Source of the DNA: Acanthaster planci
Taxonomy: Eukaryota; Echinodermata; Asteroidea; Valvatida; Acanthasteridae
Direction: 5' to 3'
Assembly: GCF_001949145.1 (NCBI RefSeq)
Contig: NW_019091474.1
Location: 1,111,715 to 1,175,714, forward strand
DNA length: 64,000 nucleotides
The position numbers and the translations under genes were made by a program. This document shows positions 26,061 through 36,148 of the stretch, piece by piece. How positions within the stretch are numbered: position 1 is the stretch's first letter; each line of letters starts with the position of its first letter. The notes under the pieces were generated by a model. That model was not told where the DNA came from. It saw nothing but the letters and a program-made list of their open reading frames with translations, and ran no database searches.

Positions 26061-27959
26061 TCGAATCAGAACGCGACGCAGGGTTTTAACCCAGTGTGAT
26101 TCTGGCAGTGTCGTGACAGTATTTCGGAAGTTGGTCCATGCCGCTGCTGGATAAGCTTCAGATGGTGTGCTCTCAATCTGGTCCTTGAGGTTTGCAATAA
26201 GGGTTGTTTTTGTTTCAGGATCGGAGAGTGGTCAGTCCAGCGGTCTGCCCCTCTCATTGCTCTTGTAATTCGTACATCCTGGATGTCACGGCGCCTGGTG
26301 ATCACATAGTCGATCAGGTGCCAGTGTTTCGACTGGGAGTGCGTCCATGTGGTCTGGTGGATGTCACTTAGCTGGTACAGAGTGTTGGTGATGGTTAGAC
26401 TATGCTTGGAGCAAAATGAAAGGAGCAGCTGGCCGTTTCTGTTCTCCACCGTGTACCATAGGGTCCAATGGCAGCCGGCCATGACTGGGAGTCTCTGCCA
26501 ACACGGCATTGAAGTCACACAGTAGCAGAAGCTTATCTTCACGTGGGGCTGAGAGTACCAAGTTTGTGGGCTTACGCGCTGATGAGTCTCAGATGTGTCA
26601 TCCCTTTCAGTGGGAGTCTCATCACCATCAAACGATTGGTGATTCCTTTTGGAAGGGATTCCAGGTTGGTGGCAAGTGCGGGGCGAACAGCAAAGCCAAC
26701 TCCTGCTTCCCTTGGCTCTTCTGGTGACTTTCCTAACCGGAGGAAAGCACCTATCTCAGTAGTTTCCTCTGTGTCCGCCAGGCATGTTTCACTGAGGGCG
26801 GCGATATCGATGTCGTATCGCTTGAGCACATGCCCTATCAGTGCAGTTCGATGTTCTGGTTTTTTGCGGTTTCTTTAATCCATCAGGTTTCTGATGTTTC
26901 AGGATCCAACACACAGAGTGTGCTGCTTGTGGGAAGATCTTACATTTTTCGTAGAGCTTTCTTTTGAGTTTCGACCGCAATTTAGATGTCCAGTCAGCTG
27001 CGGTAAGCTTACAGGATGAAACGAGCAAGCTTTGTTTAGGTCACTTTTTTAGACCCTTACTAAGTGAGGGAGCAGTGCTTCCCCTAAAGAGGGCTGCTCC
27101 TTCGCCAAGGTAGCTGCCAAGCCCTTGCCTCAGTTGAGTAGAGAGCGACCATCTCGCCTTGACGACCTGAGTGCAGGTCCGAGGCTAGTGGCTCCATCTT
27201 ACACCTGCCACCGTCACCACTTGCCTGTCGCTCCCCCTTTGGCCAAGCTGCTCTAGCCAAGAGGGATGCAGAATATAATATTTCAACAACGACTGGACTG
27301 CAGGAGCTGCCGGAGTGAATAAAGAGTTTGCCACCAAACTGCCTTGAGGGGCTCCTGTCGAGGTTGACTCCTCTAGCCTTAGTCTTTCCCAAGATTACCC
27401 ACAAGGTAGTGGGACCATTTATCCATGACTGGAGGTTTGTAGTCAGAGTTTCCCTTCTCCAAGATGGGTTGCCTCTCATGTTTGTCGAGCCCCGCCTACC
27501 CAGAGCTGTCTGGTTTGAGGCGCCAGCGACTCGCCTTTCACAAATCTGCTCTCAGTTTTAAACAGGGGCCGGCACGAAAAGCCAAGCAGTAGGAGTTTGG
27601 TTAGGAGAGGCTTTTGGAGATGGTAACCATATGGGGGTATCATAGAAGATGACAGGTGGCCTAATAAAAGCACACGCGGAAGCGTTAAATTTGATGTTGT
27701 TGTCAGATCAAACCAAACACCAACGATGGCATGATTATTCAACTTCCTATATTGCAGTACTTAACTTTTTAAGGATGCAGATGACCAGCGAAAAATTGCA
27801 GCAATGATCATAAGGTACACAGGGGGCTTATGGCTGGGGAACAGGTAGTACGTTGCAGGCATTCCCTGCGCTCTGGCTGTGGACATACCGGGCATGCCAG
27901 AAAGCGTTTGTGGGCCAGATGTTATGGCCCGGGCAGTTCAAACTCCTTCCGTGTCCTTC

Positions 27960-28100
27960 ATCCATGGTCCAATCCATATGCACACTTTAGACTATTATTA
28001 CCTTACACATCCCTGTCTGAAAATAATTTCTGAGATTCCTATAGATGACAGTCACAAAGGTGTGTGCGCGGGGGGGGGGTATGCGTGGGCTTTTGTTTGT
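27960..28100 (+). repeat. dispersed repeat family B, copy 1
   Basis: Contains TTTAGACTATTATTACCTTA, then CTGTCTGAAAATAATTTCTG, AGATTCCTATAGATGA and a G run at about 28068. The same order of words is found at 35535-35700 and, inverted, at 35298-35450. Function unknown; the G run is a constant feature. Confidence 0.6.
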
Positions 28101-28247
28101 GGCTTTGATAGGCTGCCTTACAATTATAGGGCTTCAATTCTCGGCGCCCTCTTTAAACACCATGAAGGCGCCCTCTTTAATTACCATGAAGCAAAGAGCG
28201 ACAGCACACGACGCGTCACGTCGTGTCGTACGTTGGGTCTTGTTTCA

Positions 28248-28503
28248 GGCAACGTAACACGCAACGCGACGGATGACATACGACGCGACGCACAACGATG
28301 CATTGCAACGGACGACAGAAAGAGCGACGTTTAGGCGGGAAAAATTCAACTAGGAAAGGACGTAAGACAGCACAACGCGACAGGCAAGGGTACGACGCGA
28401 CGCGTAGTGTGTTTACAAATGTAATGGCATGAAGGCGACGGTGTGACGTGACGGCATGACGTAAGGGATCCGTCGTGCTGTCGCGTCGTGTAGTTGCGTT
28501 GCC
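28248..28503. mobile_element. CpG-rich inverted-repeat element (ACGCGACG-type)
   Basis: The stretch is packed with variants of ACGACGCGACG. The ends are imperfect inverted repeats: left GGCAACGTAACACGCAACGC followed by GACGGAT (28248 on), right the reverse complement beginning GGCAACGCAACTACACGACG (28503 backward). There is no coding capacity. Best read as a short non-autonomous element or degenerate satellite; similar words extend left to about 28199. Confidence 0.55.
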
Positions 28504-28548
28504 TTGGAAAAGGCTAGAGAGAGGCAGAAATGTGCACCATAATACATA

Positions 28549-28674
28549 CCCTACAAGAGAGCTTTTAATTATGGCTGTGAATGGCAACCCTAAAATTGTA
28601 GGGCTTTAATTTGTGGCAGTAAATGGACGCTATACAATTGTAGGGCCTTTATTTGTGGCTGTGAATGGATACGG
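28549..28674 (+). repeat. 40-bp tandem repeat, three units
   Basis: Three units of 40-41 bp, each with CC(C)TA-AATTGTAGGG-type palindrome followed by TTTAATTTGTGGCTGTGAAT and GG. A fourth isolated unit is at 29429-29468 and a partial one at about 28115-28145. The CCCTAcAATTgTAGGG core is self-complementary. Confidence 0.7.
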
Positions 28675-29428
28675 TTGATGGCCGCTCTAGTATAACTTCT
28701 AGGCAAGTATCAGGGTTCCTTGGTGGCAAAGGAGTTAAAGAATCTCGAGTTCTTGGCTGCTGTGAGATGAAAGTGTCACCATGGGTGTCTGTAGAAAGAG
28801 GACAGTGTCAGCAGAGGACAGGCAGAAAATAAAAATACGGCATCAAACCCTCGGCGTTGATGGCTTTCCTATTTGATTGGCTTCTACCTAAATGAAAACG
28901 TGGATGAATTTACACCTGGTGACTGTGCGCCATGTGGTAAATACCAAGAGGTTCCACCAAAAGAACTTTGTTTTAATAGTACTGTAACGGACAATTGTAC
29001 AGCCTTTTTCATGTTTTGTTGCCACGTTAATCTTTCGTACGCCGCCGGCGGCGCTGAGGGCCGCCGGCGAAGGGCCTCCGGCGGAGTGCCCTGACCTGTT
29101 TCTCTTGTGCAGGGTCCGCACCGGAAATTGGGTTCTATTTTGGGGCGTTGTGGTTTGGCGGGCGCGGGAGGGAAATTGGAAAAGTGCCAGGGTGGCCTTA
29201 GAAATTGTTATACATTGGGATACGCTGTGTTTTTTTTGTAGAGCTCAAGTGTCACGTAGCAGTTGTTGTGGCTGTTGTTGTTCTGACGGCTGTTTTGGAG
29301 GGTCGTGCACCGAGTTTGGTGAAGACCAATAAATTCTTTGTTGGAAGTCCTGTATCTGTCCCCTCCTTTACGTTACCGGGTTTTGAGGGACAAGATCACC
29401 CAGGGGTATGCTACAGTACTGAATGAAA

Positions 29429-29468
29429 CCCTACGTTGTGGGGCCTTTATTCGCGGCTGTAAATGGGA
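29429..29468 (+). repeat. isolated unit of the 40-bp repeat
   Basis: CCCTACGTTGTGGGGCCTTT followed by ATTCGCGGCTGTAAATGG matches the 28549-28674 unit with the palindromic half changed. It lies about 220 bp before the PAN exon of the second gene. Confidence 0.6.
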
Positions 29469-29687
29469 AACCTACCCGGGTTTCGTTCAACGTTGACAAT
29501 AGAAGACTTTTTATTATTGGGATGTGAAGTACAAATCATTTTTTTTTCGAGTGCACGTTTACTAATTACGTCCTGATTTCTAAAGAACTGATAAATGTGC
29601 AAAGCTTCAACGAATTTACTGTAGTAACACATGGGCAAAGAAATAGAAAACTGAGACATATTTGGCTTCCATTACTTCTCTTCTCAG

Positions 29688-29950
29688 ATCCTGGTGTATA
29701 TACTAATACACACCGCACAGCAACCTTCAGGATAATGTTCGAGAGAGCCCAGCTCAGCGTCCATGAGCCCATGATGACCAAGGGGGCGCCCTCGTTGGCG
29801 TGGTGTGCAGGTTACTGCAACCACCAACCCTCTTGTGTTTCCTTCGACTTCGCACCTGGGAGCAGCGTGTGCCGCCTTTACTGTCTGACCCCAACCTACA
29901 AGGAGACAACCCCGAGCCAGGACTGCAGCGTCTACGGCCTGGTGAACTAA
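29688..29950 (+). CDS. PAN/Apple-like terminal exon of the second PAN gene
   Basis: 263 nt from a CTTCTCAG acceptor to TAA, phase 1 at its start exactly like exon 5 of the first gene (257 nt). It encodes ATFRIMFERAQLSVHEP, CAGYCNHQPSCVSFDFAPGS, VCRLYC and the same ending CSVYGLVN. All cysteines of the paralog's QCASYC...GCASF...VCRLYC pattern are kept. Joined to the exon at 21255-21351 it gives an intact 119-residue secreted PAN-only protein, because both ends are phase 1. I found no intervening lectin exons, so this is either a reduced gene or one whose middle was displaced by the LINE insertion. The reading frame shows no decay. Confidence 0.8.
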
Positions 29951-30837
29951 CTGCAGTTACATTGAAAAAAGTTCGTGGCCGCGTCCACGACAATCATATA
30001 GTGAGAAAAAGCAACACCATCACTTTAGCGCACCATCAGCGACTAAAACGTCCTTTACTTCTGTCTGGATGTGTCATCAATTACTGACTATCAATGATAT
30101 GTTCCAATAATTTGCAACTCACCGTACTCAGGGACACTGGTCTGCAATTACTGGGTCTGATGTAGCGTCCTCCTTAGAAAGAGGTGTTAAAGTTGCCTTT
30201 TGGCAACCTGCCAGCAGCTGCTCATCCGTGTCTTAAGAACAATGCACACGAATACACCTTTCTCAATATTTATACACATTTCATGGCCGTAGGGAACTCT
30301 GCCCTGTCGGCGAACATGGTGGAGCATTGTTCAATGCCGTGCTGTTGCAATTACGAAGATCATTGCTAAAAATTAGCTTTCATCAATTTCCAAAAAACAT
30401 AATCTTGCGGAAAAAGAATTATTAAGATCAAACGAGACGAGGGGCCGCCATTCAAGGGATGTTTTCGCTTTGAAACGACTTTTTGGGCACTTATGATGTT
30501 GGTATGAAAATGATAGTTAACATTGGCCCTACACCGTCCATGTTATTGTTATTTGGTGCAGATTGATTGCAGCATAATGAATTAATGTCGGTAATTTTCG
30601 AATTAGCATCTATAGAATTCTGAACTTCGAAAGGAAAAAGCCCAGTCGTCATATCAAAATAACCACTGAATGACAAAAACGTCTTCAAACTGCTCGATCA
30701 TGGCGACAACCGATCCGACCGTGTAGGCCTAGCTCATAAACGGTGCATGCATGCAACGTCAACAAAAAAGTCCCAGATTGTAATAAACTGCTAACTCTTC
30801 AAATTATGAATGCAGGCTTCTGAGAAATACTTGCAAC
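29951..30837. other. 3' flank of the second PAN gene
   Basis: AT-rich sequence in which I recognise no exon, RNA gene or mobile element. Confidence 0.4.
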
Positions 30838-31110
30838 CTTCACCAAGCTGTTGCTCTCTACTGCTTTTGGAGCTCTTTTTGACGTAATCATCTACAAACC
30901 CGAAGGCTATCTCGGGAACCACGGAAAGAACCCTTCCGTTACAGCCATCGTTCCCTACAGCCTCGTTTTCCGTTTCCGTGAATAAAATATGCATAAATAT
31001 TACGAAAGGTCTATGAGAGGCAACCACACTTGCAGACACCAGGAAAGCTCCATTTGATGTCTTGTCCGGTCCAGTTCCTTTGATTGATGCGATTTTAGAA
31101 AACCTAGGCC
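30838..31110 (-). CDS. unrecognised open frame, possible exon
   Basis: On the minus strand a frame stays open for about 90 codons from an acceptor-like CTGTAG near 31116 to a possible GT site near 30836 (GGTGAAG/gttgca). It reads smoothly, with KGTGPDKTSNGAFLVSAS, SHRPFVIFMHILFTETENEA, CNGRVLSVVPEIAFGFVDDY and VKKSSKSSREQQLGE. Composition is protein-like and unlike the AT-rich surroundings. I do not recognise the family. It could be a single exon of an unseen minus-strand gene, a retrocopy fragment, or chance. Confidence 0.3.
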
Positions 31111-31981
31111 TCCTACAGACATGTTTTATATTTCGGGCATCTCATGGTAATCGGGCAAAGATGGGAGCCAGTGTTTCCGCTCCTAAAAATTAATTTTCTT
31201 TAGATCGGATTTTTTTCCTGAGATTTTCTGAAATCTCCTTACATTTGTCTGACAATTTCCTTATTTTTTCCTCAAATAATGTGCATTTGAATTTACTCTA
31301 TTTTTCATTAAATTAATTGTGCAGTGATTGCGGCGGCGACCCTGCCGCGTACACTAGGCTTCAACCACTGAGGCCTAAACTAACGAATCACGACAATACA
31401 ACTGATACCAGATTAGGCCTATTAGTTACCTATCGGTATCTTCGAATCTCCTTTGGACAGTCAAACAGCTGCACGAACACTGTCGCGAAACGTGGCTTTA
31501 CGATGGCAGCTTTGGCAGAGCAGGCCCTAGAGGCAAGAAGCCGCGTACAGTGCATACCGAACTCCCGTTCCCTGTTCTGAATTTGCCTTTTTTTAAAAAT
31601 TGGATCACAACTGAAATAGTTTTCCCTGATTTCGTTCAGTACCCTTTAAGTTTTTTTTTTAAATCTTCAAAATCTGAGTATTTCTTAAAATTTCCTTAAA
31701 TTTTTCATTTCCTTACAACTTTATTCAGGACGTGTAAATTTGCTTAAAATAAGGAGCTGCGGCGCCTCCTCTCTGGTATGCTCCTGAATTGATTAGCCAA
31801 GACTTCGGCTTTCTCCTTGTCACTATTTATGTCAACATAGTTACACTCGAGAATCTGGATACCGGTATTATTTCTACACTTACGCCGTAGTATATCCACG
31901 TGAAAGTGTAATGAGCGCTACTGTAACAATATTCACATCTGTGGAGGGATTTCAAATTATCAGTGAAGTTTTTATGCGCGT

Positions 31982-32105
31982 CAACAAAGATATTGACTTG
32001 AGCAAGATTTGAACCTGAGACCTCTGGAATACTGATCCAGTGCTCTACCAACTGAGCCACCCGACCCTATGTTGATGGCTCTTCCCAATTGTTAATATCT
32101 TTGTT
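31982..32105 (-). repeat. tRNA-like element between inverted repeats
   Basis: The minus strand of 31990-32068 folds like the D-arm to T-arm part of a tRNA. The A box is TGGCTCAGTTGG (32048-32059), followed by TAGAGCACTGG, an anticodon-arm-like ACTGG...CCAGA, and the B box GGTTCAAATCT (32005-32015). The acceptor ends do not pair well, so this is a tRNA-derived SINE head rather than a working tRNA. It is bracketed by 15-bp inverted repeats AACAAAGATATTGAC (31982-31996) and GTTAATATCTTTGTT (32091-32105), 14 of 15 matching. Confidence 0.65.
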
Positions 32106-32379
32106 CGGGAGGTGCTAGCCAGAAGCCAGATACAGCTCGTTGCACATAAGTCATGAAACAAACAATATAAGGAAACTGACTAGGTGCACATAAATGAATA
32201 TAAAGGTGAGTCAGGAAACTAATGAATTTGACTTCAACTTTTAGTCTTCAAGATGTACTTCGATTTGGGGAGATGTTAATTTATATTACAAGTTTTGCCC
32301 TTACCCAACATACATATTATCTATCAACACTGTATACTTTAAGTTATTGGTTTACCCACACCAACGTTATTTATTACAC

Positions 32380-32490
32380 TGTTTAAGGCTTGGTGTTACC
32401 AGAGAACTTGCAAAAGGGCACCGGCTTACTTGGGTGGGATTCAAACACACAACTAGACGTCTTACAGTTTGCCACCGAACTTGTTACAGG
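32380..32490 (-). repeat. possible second tRNA-derived SINE fragment
   Basis: The minus strand contains TGTTTGAATCCCACCC, a B-box-like word, preceded by GTGGCAAACTGTAAGACGTC and followed by AAGCCGGTGCCCTTTTGCAA. The A box is not convincing. Confidence 0.3.
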
Positions 32491-33296
32491 GTCCGGTGGC
32501 CAGTTCCAATCACATTGTATCAGTGGGTATGGCAAAAATTCATGTATGATTAAAAATAATCATCCCACACAAAGTACACACTTACAAAATTAACAGTTCA
32601 AAATTGCCTTGATATTTGTAAACGTCACTTTAGCATTATCATATTGGAACTTAAATGTAGGTCTACAAATCATTATAACAAACTGCGCTTGTAAAAAGCT
32701 GTAACAGTGTAATTACCATGTTGTGTAGATGTCAATATTACAAAAATAACTTGACAAATTTTAATGCTTGGGTAAAGACGTTTCGGTAAGTTGTAAAACA
32801 TGTTTATTAAACATCTCTAACTCAATGTTTCAAAATGAATTATTAGATAAAAGTATTTGAGTATATTTGTCATTTTCAAAACATCGTTTACGCTAGCTTT
32901 CTGATCCTGAATCATGCTAATGATGTAATATTTCACGAACCAAAGGTAACATTTCATGACATCATTGCTGAAGACATTCTTATAACATTTTATCAATGTC
33001 GTATCATACCAGAATCATTTAATTATTCTAGTTTTAATATCGGTAGTTAAAAAGGTGATGTGTGTAGGACCTAATGTTCATGGCTATAATTAAACTGTTA
33101 GTTTAAACAAAATTCAAATGTTATTTGATATGTCCATCTCATTCTTAAAACACGTCTTCGAAGTTTAATTATTAATGAATCAGTCACTACAATATATAGT
33201 TTGCTGTATCAATTTCAAATTGCATCTTCAAAAACAAATTGAAGTTTAAATTATTTGTCGTCATATTGGGGCTGATCACCGCGGCCGTTTTCCATG
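32491..33296. other. AT-rich gene-free stretch
   Basis: No exon, RNA gene or recognisable mobile element seen. Confidence 0.5.
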
Positions 33297-33954
33297 TTAC
33301 TCAGGAAGACCCGGTATATCGAGGTCTTCCGTGTCGTTGACAGCCTTCTCCACGTGTTTGTCAGCATCGATCTGAAGGAGCTTCGCCGCCTCAGCCTTAT
33401 CCGTCTCCTGGACCATCCTGGTGAGGGCACCGTCCTTCTTCTGGAGAAGAATGTAAGGCTCGTCAAACTCAATCAGTTACCCTGCGTCAAGTACTGGAGA
33501 GGGGCGAGATTCAGCGGTGAGCAAGGAATTGTACCAGTTTGTTATTTCAAAACAGTTACTAGTAGGTCATTCGAAGCACGCGCGTGAGTCGTATGGCCAC
33601 TCTCGAAGGGCAGACTCCACGCTTACGTATTCGACCGTTCCAATGACCTGAGACGTGGCCTATTTTGGACATATTACGTATTCGCCTGTTCCAATGACCT
33701 GAGGCATGGTTTATTTTGGACATGCAGTAATGGATATGAAGCGCCTGAACAAAAGTCTAAACTGATCAAATAAATAAAGTAAATCTTGCGACAAATTCAG
33801 ACTTTGAAACAAAACCGGCTGTTCATCACGTGTATAGCGTATAGCTTCCATGACCTTGTCAGAGTCCATGGTGGTGTTGAAACGTTGAGAGATGGTCAAG
33901 ACCGTGCAGCGGTCGAAGCTCTGTCGGATAGTAGCCTGGATCAACCTGTCAGTC
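33297..33954 (-). pseudogene. ABCC-type (MRP4-like) transporter C-terminal remnant
   Basis: Two minus-strand exons match the end of the second nucleotide-binding domain of ABCC transporters. Exon 33849-33954 encodes [20 protein letters not shown] and [16 protein letters not shown]. Exon 33297-33493 encodes VLDAG, a TAA stop (33477-33479), then LIEFDEPYILLQKKDGALTR and a tail resembling the MVQ..KAEAA ending of ABCC4. Three defects are visible: the switch (H-loop) histidine of the IAHRLNT motif is replaced by Gln (ISQRFNT), the expected GT donor after DKVM reads GAAGCT, and the TAA interrupts VLDAG-LIEFDEPY. Walker A, signature and Walker B exons were not found nearby. This is a truncated, dead duplicate. 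Confidence 0.8.
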
Positions 33955-34028
33955 CTGTATTTGAGCATGCAATAGAGGAAACAAGGTTCACACAACCGAG
34001 ATGAAACACGACAAACTAATTGTATGTT

Positions 34029-34278
34029 CAACGCTTTTTGGAAGCAAGGGAACCCGATGCTTCCCTGAAAGTAGACTGGCCAGGCAAAGAGTCTCAGCGC
34101 TTTGTGAAAATCTGTTCAGGATTGTTTCAAAGGTCAAGTGTCACAATGTGCGTTCTCATTGCAGAAGACGTACCTTAGTCAATACTTGTCGGTAACCTTG
34201 GTTCATTGCTACTCAAAAATACAACCGCAGTAGAGGATTTTCGAAAAGGAGCAGCGGGAGAAGAAGAACCACAACCTG
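34029..34278 (+). repeat. inverted duplication C, left copy
   Basis: From GGAAGCAAGGGAACCCGATG through GTTTCAAAGGTCAAGTG and GTGCGTTCTCATTGCAGAAG to GTAAGTTG, this matches the reverse complement of 45015-45275 at roughly 85-90 percent by eye. Differences change the amino acid in the longest shared frame about as often as not, and one copy has a stop, so it is treated as non-coding. Confidence 0.7.
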
Positions 34279-34429
34279 AATTCGTAAGTTGAGATGAGTC
34301 GATGAGAAGACAAATAGAAGATAGTCGCAGAAATGGGAATCACTTGAAAGTGGTAATAAAGCAAAATGAAATAACACTACTGACTGTATTGAGACGATGG
34401 CTGTGTTAAATGTGGGTTTCCGAAGGATT

Positions 34430-34620
34430 GAGTCATCAATGTCATCAAAGAATACCGATGAATAGATTTACTGTCATATCATAATTGACATAATTTGTTT
34501 ACCCTTTCTATGACCACTGATCGCATGAGACAAATTGAATAAATATGTTAGCTTACGGCGGTTGAGTACTTGGTTGTTTATGAAAGTGTGTGTGACATCT
34601 TTTTCTGCGCAAGGTTGATA
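34430..34620 (+). repeat. repeat family D (TIR-like gene end), distant copy
   Basis: Shares ATCAATGTCATCAAAGAATA, CCGATGAATA, TCATATCATAATTGACATA, ATGACCACTGATCGCATGAG and the GTTTATGAAAGTGTGTGTGA tail with the cluster at 52.7-56.9 kb. Coding part absent. Confidence 0.6.
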
Positions 34621-35297
34621 TTTGGATATCTGTTGTTAAGTATCGTTGATAGGAGGGCAAAGAAAACTAAAGAGCGCTCTAAGGAAAACGTGTGCACTTG
34701 TTTTCTCCGATTTTTATCTGTTCAAATAAATACGAAAGCATCCAAATCGACTGCAGTGTCATTTGTCTTCAAAGCTCAACAATAACAAACTAAAACAGGG
34801 CTTTTTTCTATTCATGCCAAGATGCAAATTCCGAAGGTAGATTGCTTCATTTGGAGAAAACTGAGTAAACGAGGAGGACCCTTGCCATGTGTTTGTGGTG
34901 GATAACCCTTATGCATGCCGAACAATGGGTACATGTGCTGATCTCTGGAAAAAGGAGGAACCTTAAGTTAAGGCTAGAATTGAGACCCCAGTTGGTTGTA
35001 AACTTGACCCCTCCAACCTAGATTAAGCCAGAGGAATCCTAATCCTCATCGCAATATTATACAAAGTCATCCTGCGAGCGATCATGCAGGAAAGGGGATA
35101 TCTCACAAAAGGCTGGGACCATTCACAGATGCGACCTCTGCAATGAAGATTGCCTTGGTTTCCTCAGACATAGACGTTGCACCTACGTTGCATCACCCGT
35201 ACTCGTTCCTGGCCGATGGAGGCGGCATCTCTGGGGAGGGGATTTCACAGTTCTGGAATCCGTCTAGAGCAGAAACACCCCCTCATTCGTTGAAAAG

Positions 35298-35450
35298 CAT
35301 ATGCATCAAGGTATGAGACGGAGAGAACCCCCCCCTGCTTAATCTGGGGAATTCCTTTCAGACATGTTGGGGGGGATGTGTTAAGTAACAATAATCTGGA
35401 ATGTGTATAGGGATTGGACATGTTGGGGGGGTACCCCTCGGTCTCATTTC
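35298..35450 (-). repeat. dispersed repeat family B, copy 2 (inverted)
   Basis: Contains CATATGCATCAAGGTATGAG followed by ACGGAGAG, a C run at 35328, then AATTCCTTTCAGACATG and TAACAATAATCTGGAATGTG. Read on the minus strand this is the same order as the plus-strand copies at 27960 and 35535. Together with the next copy it forms an inverted pair about 85 bp apart. Confidence 0.6.
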
Positions 35451-35534
35451 TTGCTGGGTATATTGAAAAGAGCCATGCTGTAGGGGAGTGCTCACTTGGC
35501 TTGATACCGTGCACGATATGGGGCTGATGGGTAC

Positions 35535-35700
35535 CCCCCACATGCCCATTCCCTATAGGCACTCTAGACTATTGTTACCTAACACCCCCCCCCTAAAAGT
35601 CTGTAAAGAATTCCTGAGATTCCGATCAAACAATGATGACCAACACAAAGCCGCCGGGGGGGGGGAGGTTCTCTCCACCCCATATCTTGTATCATATGGT
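35535..35700 (+). repeat. dispersed repeat family B, copy 3
   Basis: ACTCTAGACTATTGTTACCT, C run at 35585, GTAAAGAATTCCTGAGATTC, then a G run at about 35655 and CTCTCCACCCCATATCTTGT followed by ATCATATGG. Confidence 0.6.
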
Positions 35701-36001
35701 TGGCTTGGTTTGTAGTAGTCTGGTTACCTGATCAAAGGTTCGGTGACCACTCTTGATGAAATTCTGAGGTCAGGTATTAAATAGATCACGACGAAACATC
35801 TCCAGGAAAGCCCTGAGTGGGTCCTATGTTTCGATGTGCATACAGGCTGTTAACGTTAGTGATCACTTTGAAAACATGCAAGCAATTTCACTAAAATGCG
35901 AAAAAAGGGAGCAACATTGTGTTGCATATGGCCCACAATCAAAATAAAACATCCTGTAGGGAGAAGTGGGAAAAAGGTGTGATATTGTGCAACTTTTTTT
36001 T

Positions 36002-36121
36002 NNNNNNNNNNNNNNNNNNNNNNNNNNNNNNNNNNNNNNNNNNNNNNNNNNNNNNNNNNNNNNNNNNNNNNNNNNNNNNNNNNNNNNNNNNNNNNNNNNN
36101 NNNNNNNNNNNNNNNNNNNNN
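36002..36121. other. assembly gap (120 N)
   Basis: The first bases to the right, TCTCCGTCTCATACCTTGCT followed by GCATATG, are the reverse complement of 35298-35325 (with one change). The gap therefore probably lies inside a further family-B repeat, where a long G or C run would be expected. Confidence 0.9.
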
Positions 36122-36148
36122 TCTCCGTCTCATACCTTGCTGCATATG

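Larger units (their letters stand above)
23223..27570 (-). mobile_element. non-LTR retrotransposon (LINE), interrupted and frameshifted
   Basis: Read on the minus strand from 27.5 kb down. Roughly 27570-26830 is an untranslated-like 5' region. 26829-26572 encodes the start of an apurinic-type endonuclease (LKRYDIDIAALSETCLADTE). 26542-26066 encodes its end (SKHWHLIDYVITRRRDIQDV). After an insertion, 25494-25123 begins the reverse transcriptase (LQVGKAPGPDGIPREIFKVG). 25043-24563 continues it in shifting frames (FDTVSRKGLWAILSKL, VSIVRSFHDGMMARV, NGCVLAPKPFSFMF). The catalytic FADD box (FVFADDCALAAL) lies near 24485-24515. After a second insertion, 23537-23223 encodes the tail (GRPLKLYKDCLKTSLRSFGI). 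Stops and frameshifts show it is dead. It lies antisense in the intron of the second PAN gene. The 5' end is approximate and the clade was not assigned. Confidence 0.88.

Noticed and set aside
27879-28334. 151-codon plus-strand open frame
   Set aside because: Crosses a dispersed repeat, a G run and the CpG-rich element; no domain.
28261-28500. CRISPR-like array
   Set aside because: The ACGCGACG words are irregular with no constant spacers; the genome is clearly animal.
29205-29426. Third lectin/PAN family exon
   Set aside because: The frame has a hydrophobic stretch but no cysteine pattern or splice sites matching the family.
31990-32068. Functional tRNA gene
   Set aside because: A and B boxes exist but the acceptor stem does not pair and the element is framed by repeats.
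34029-34195. Conserved coding exon shared with 45015-45275
   Set aside because: Differences between copies are mostly amino-acid changing and one copy has a stop, so no sign of protein-level selection.
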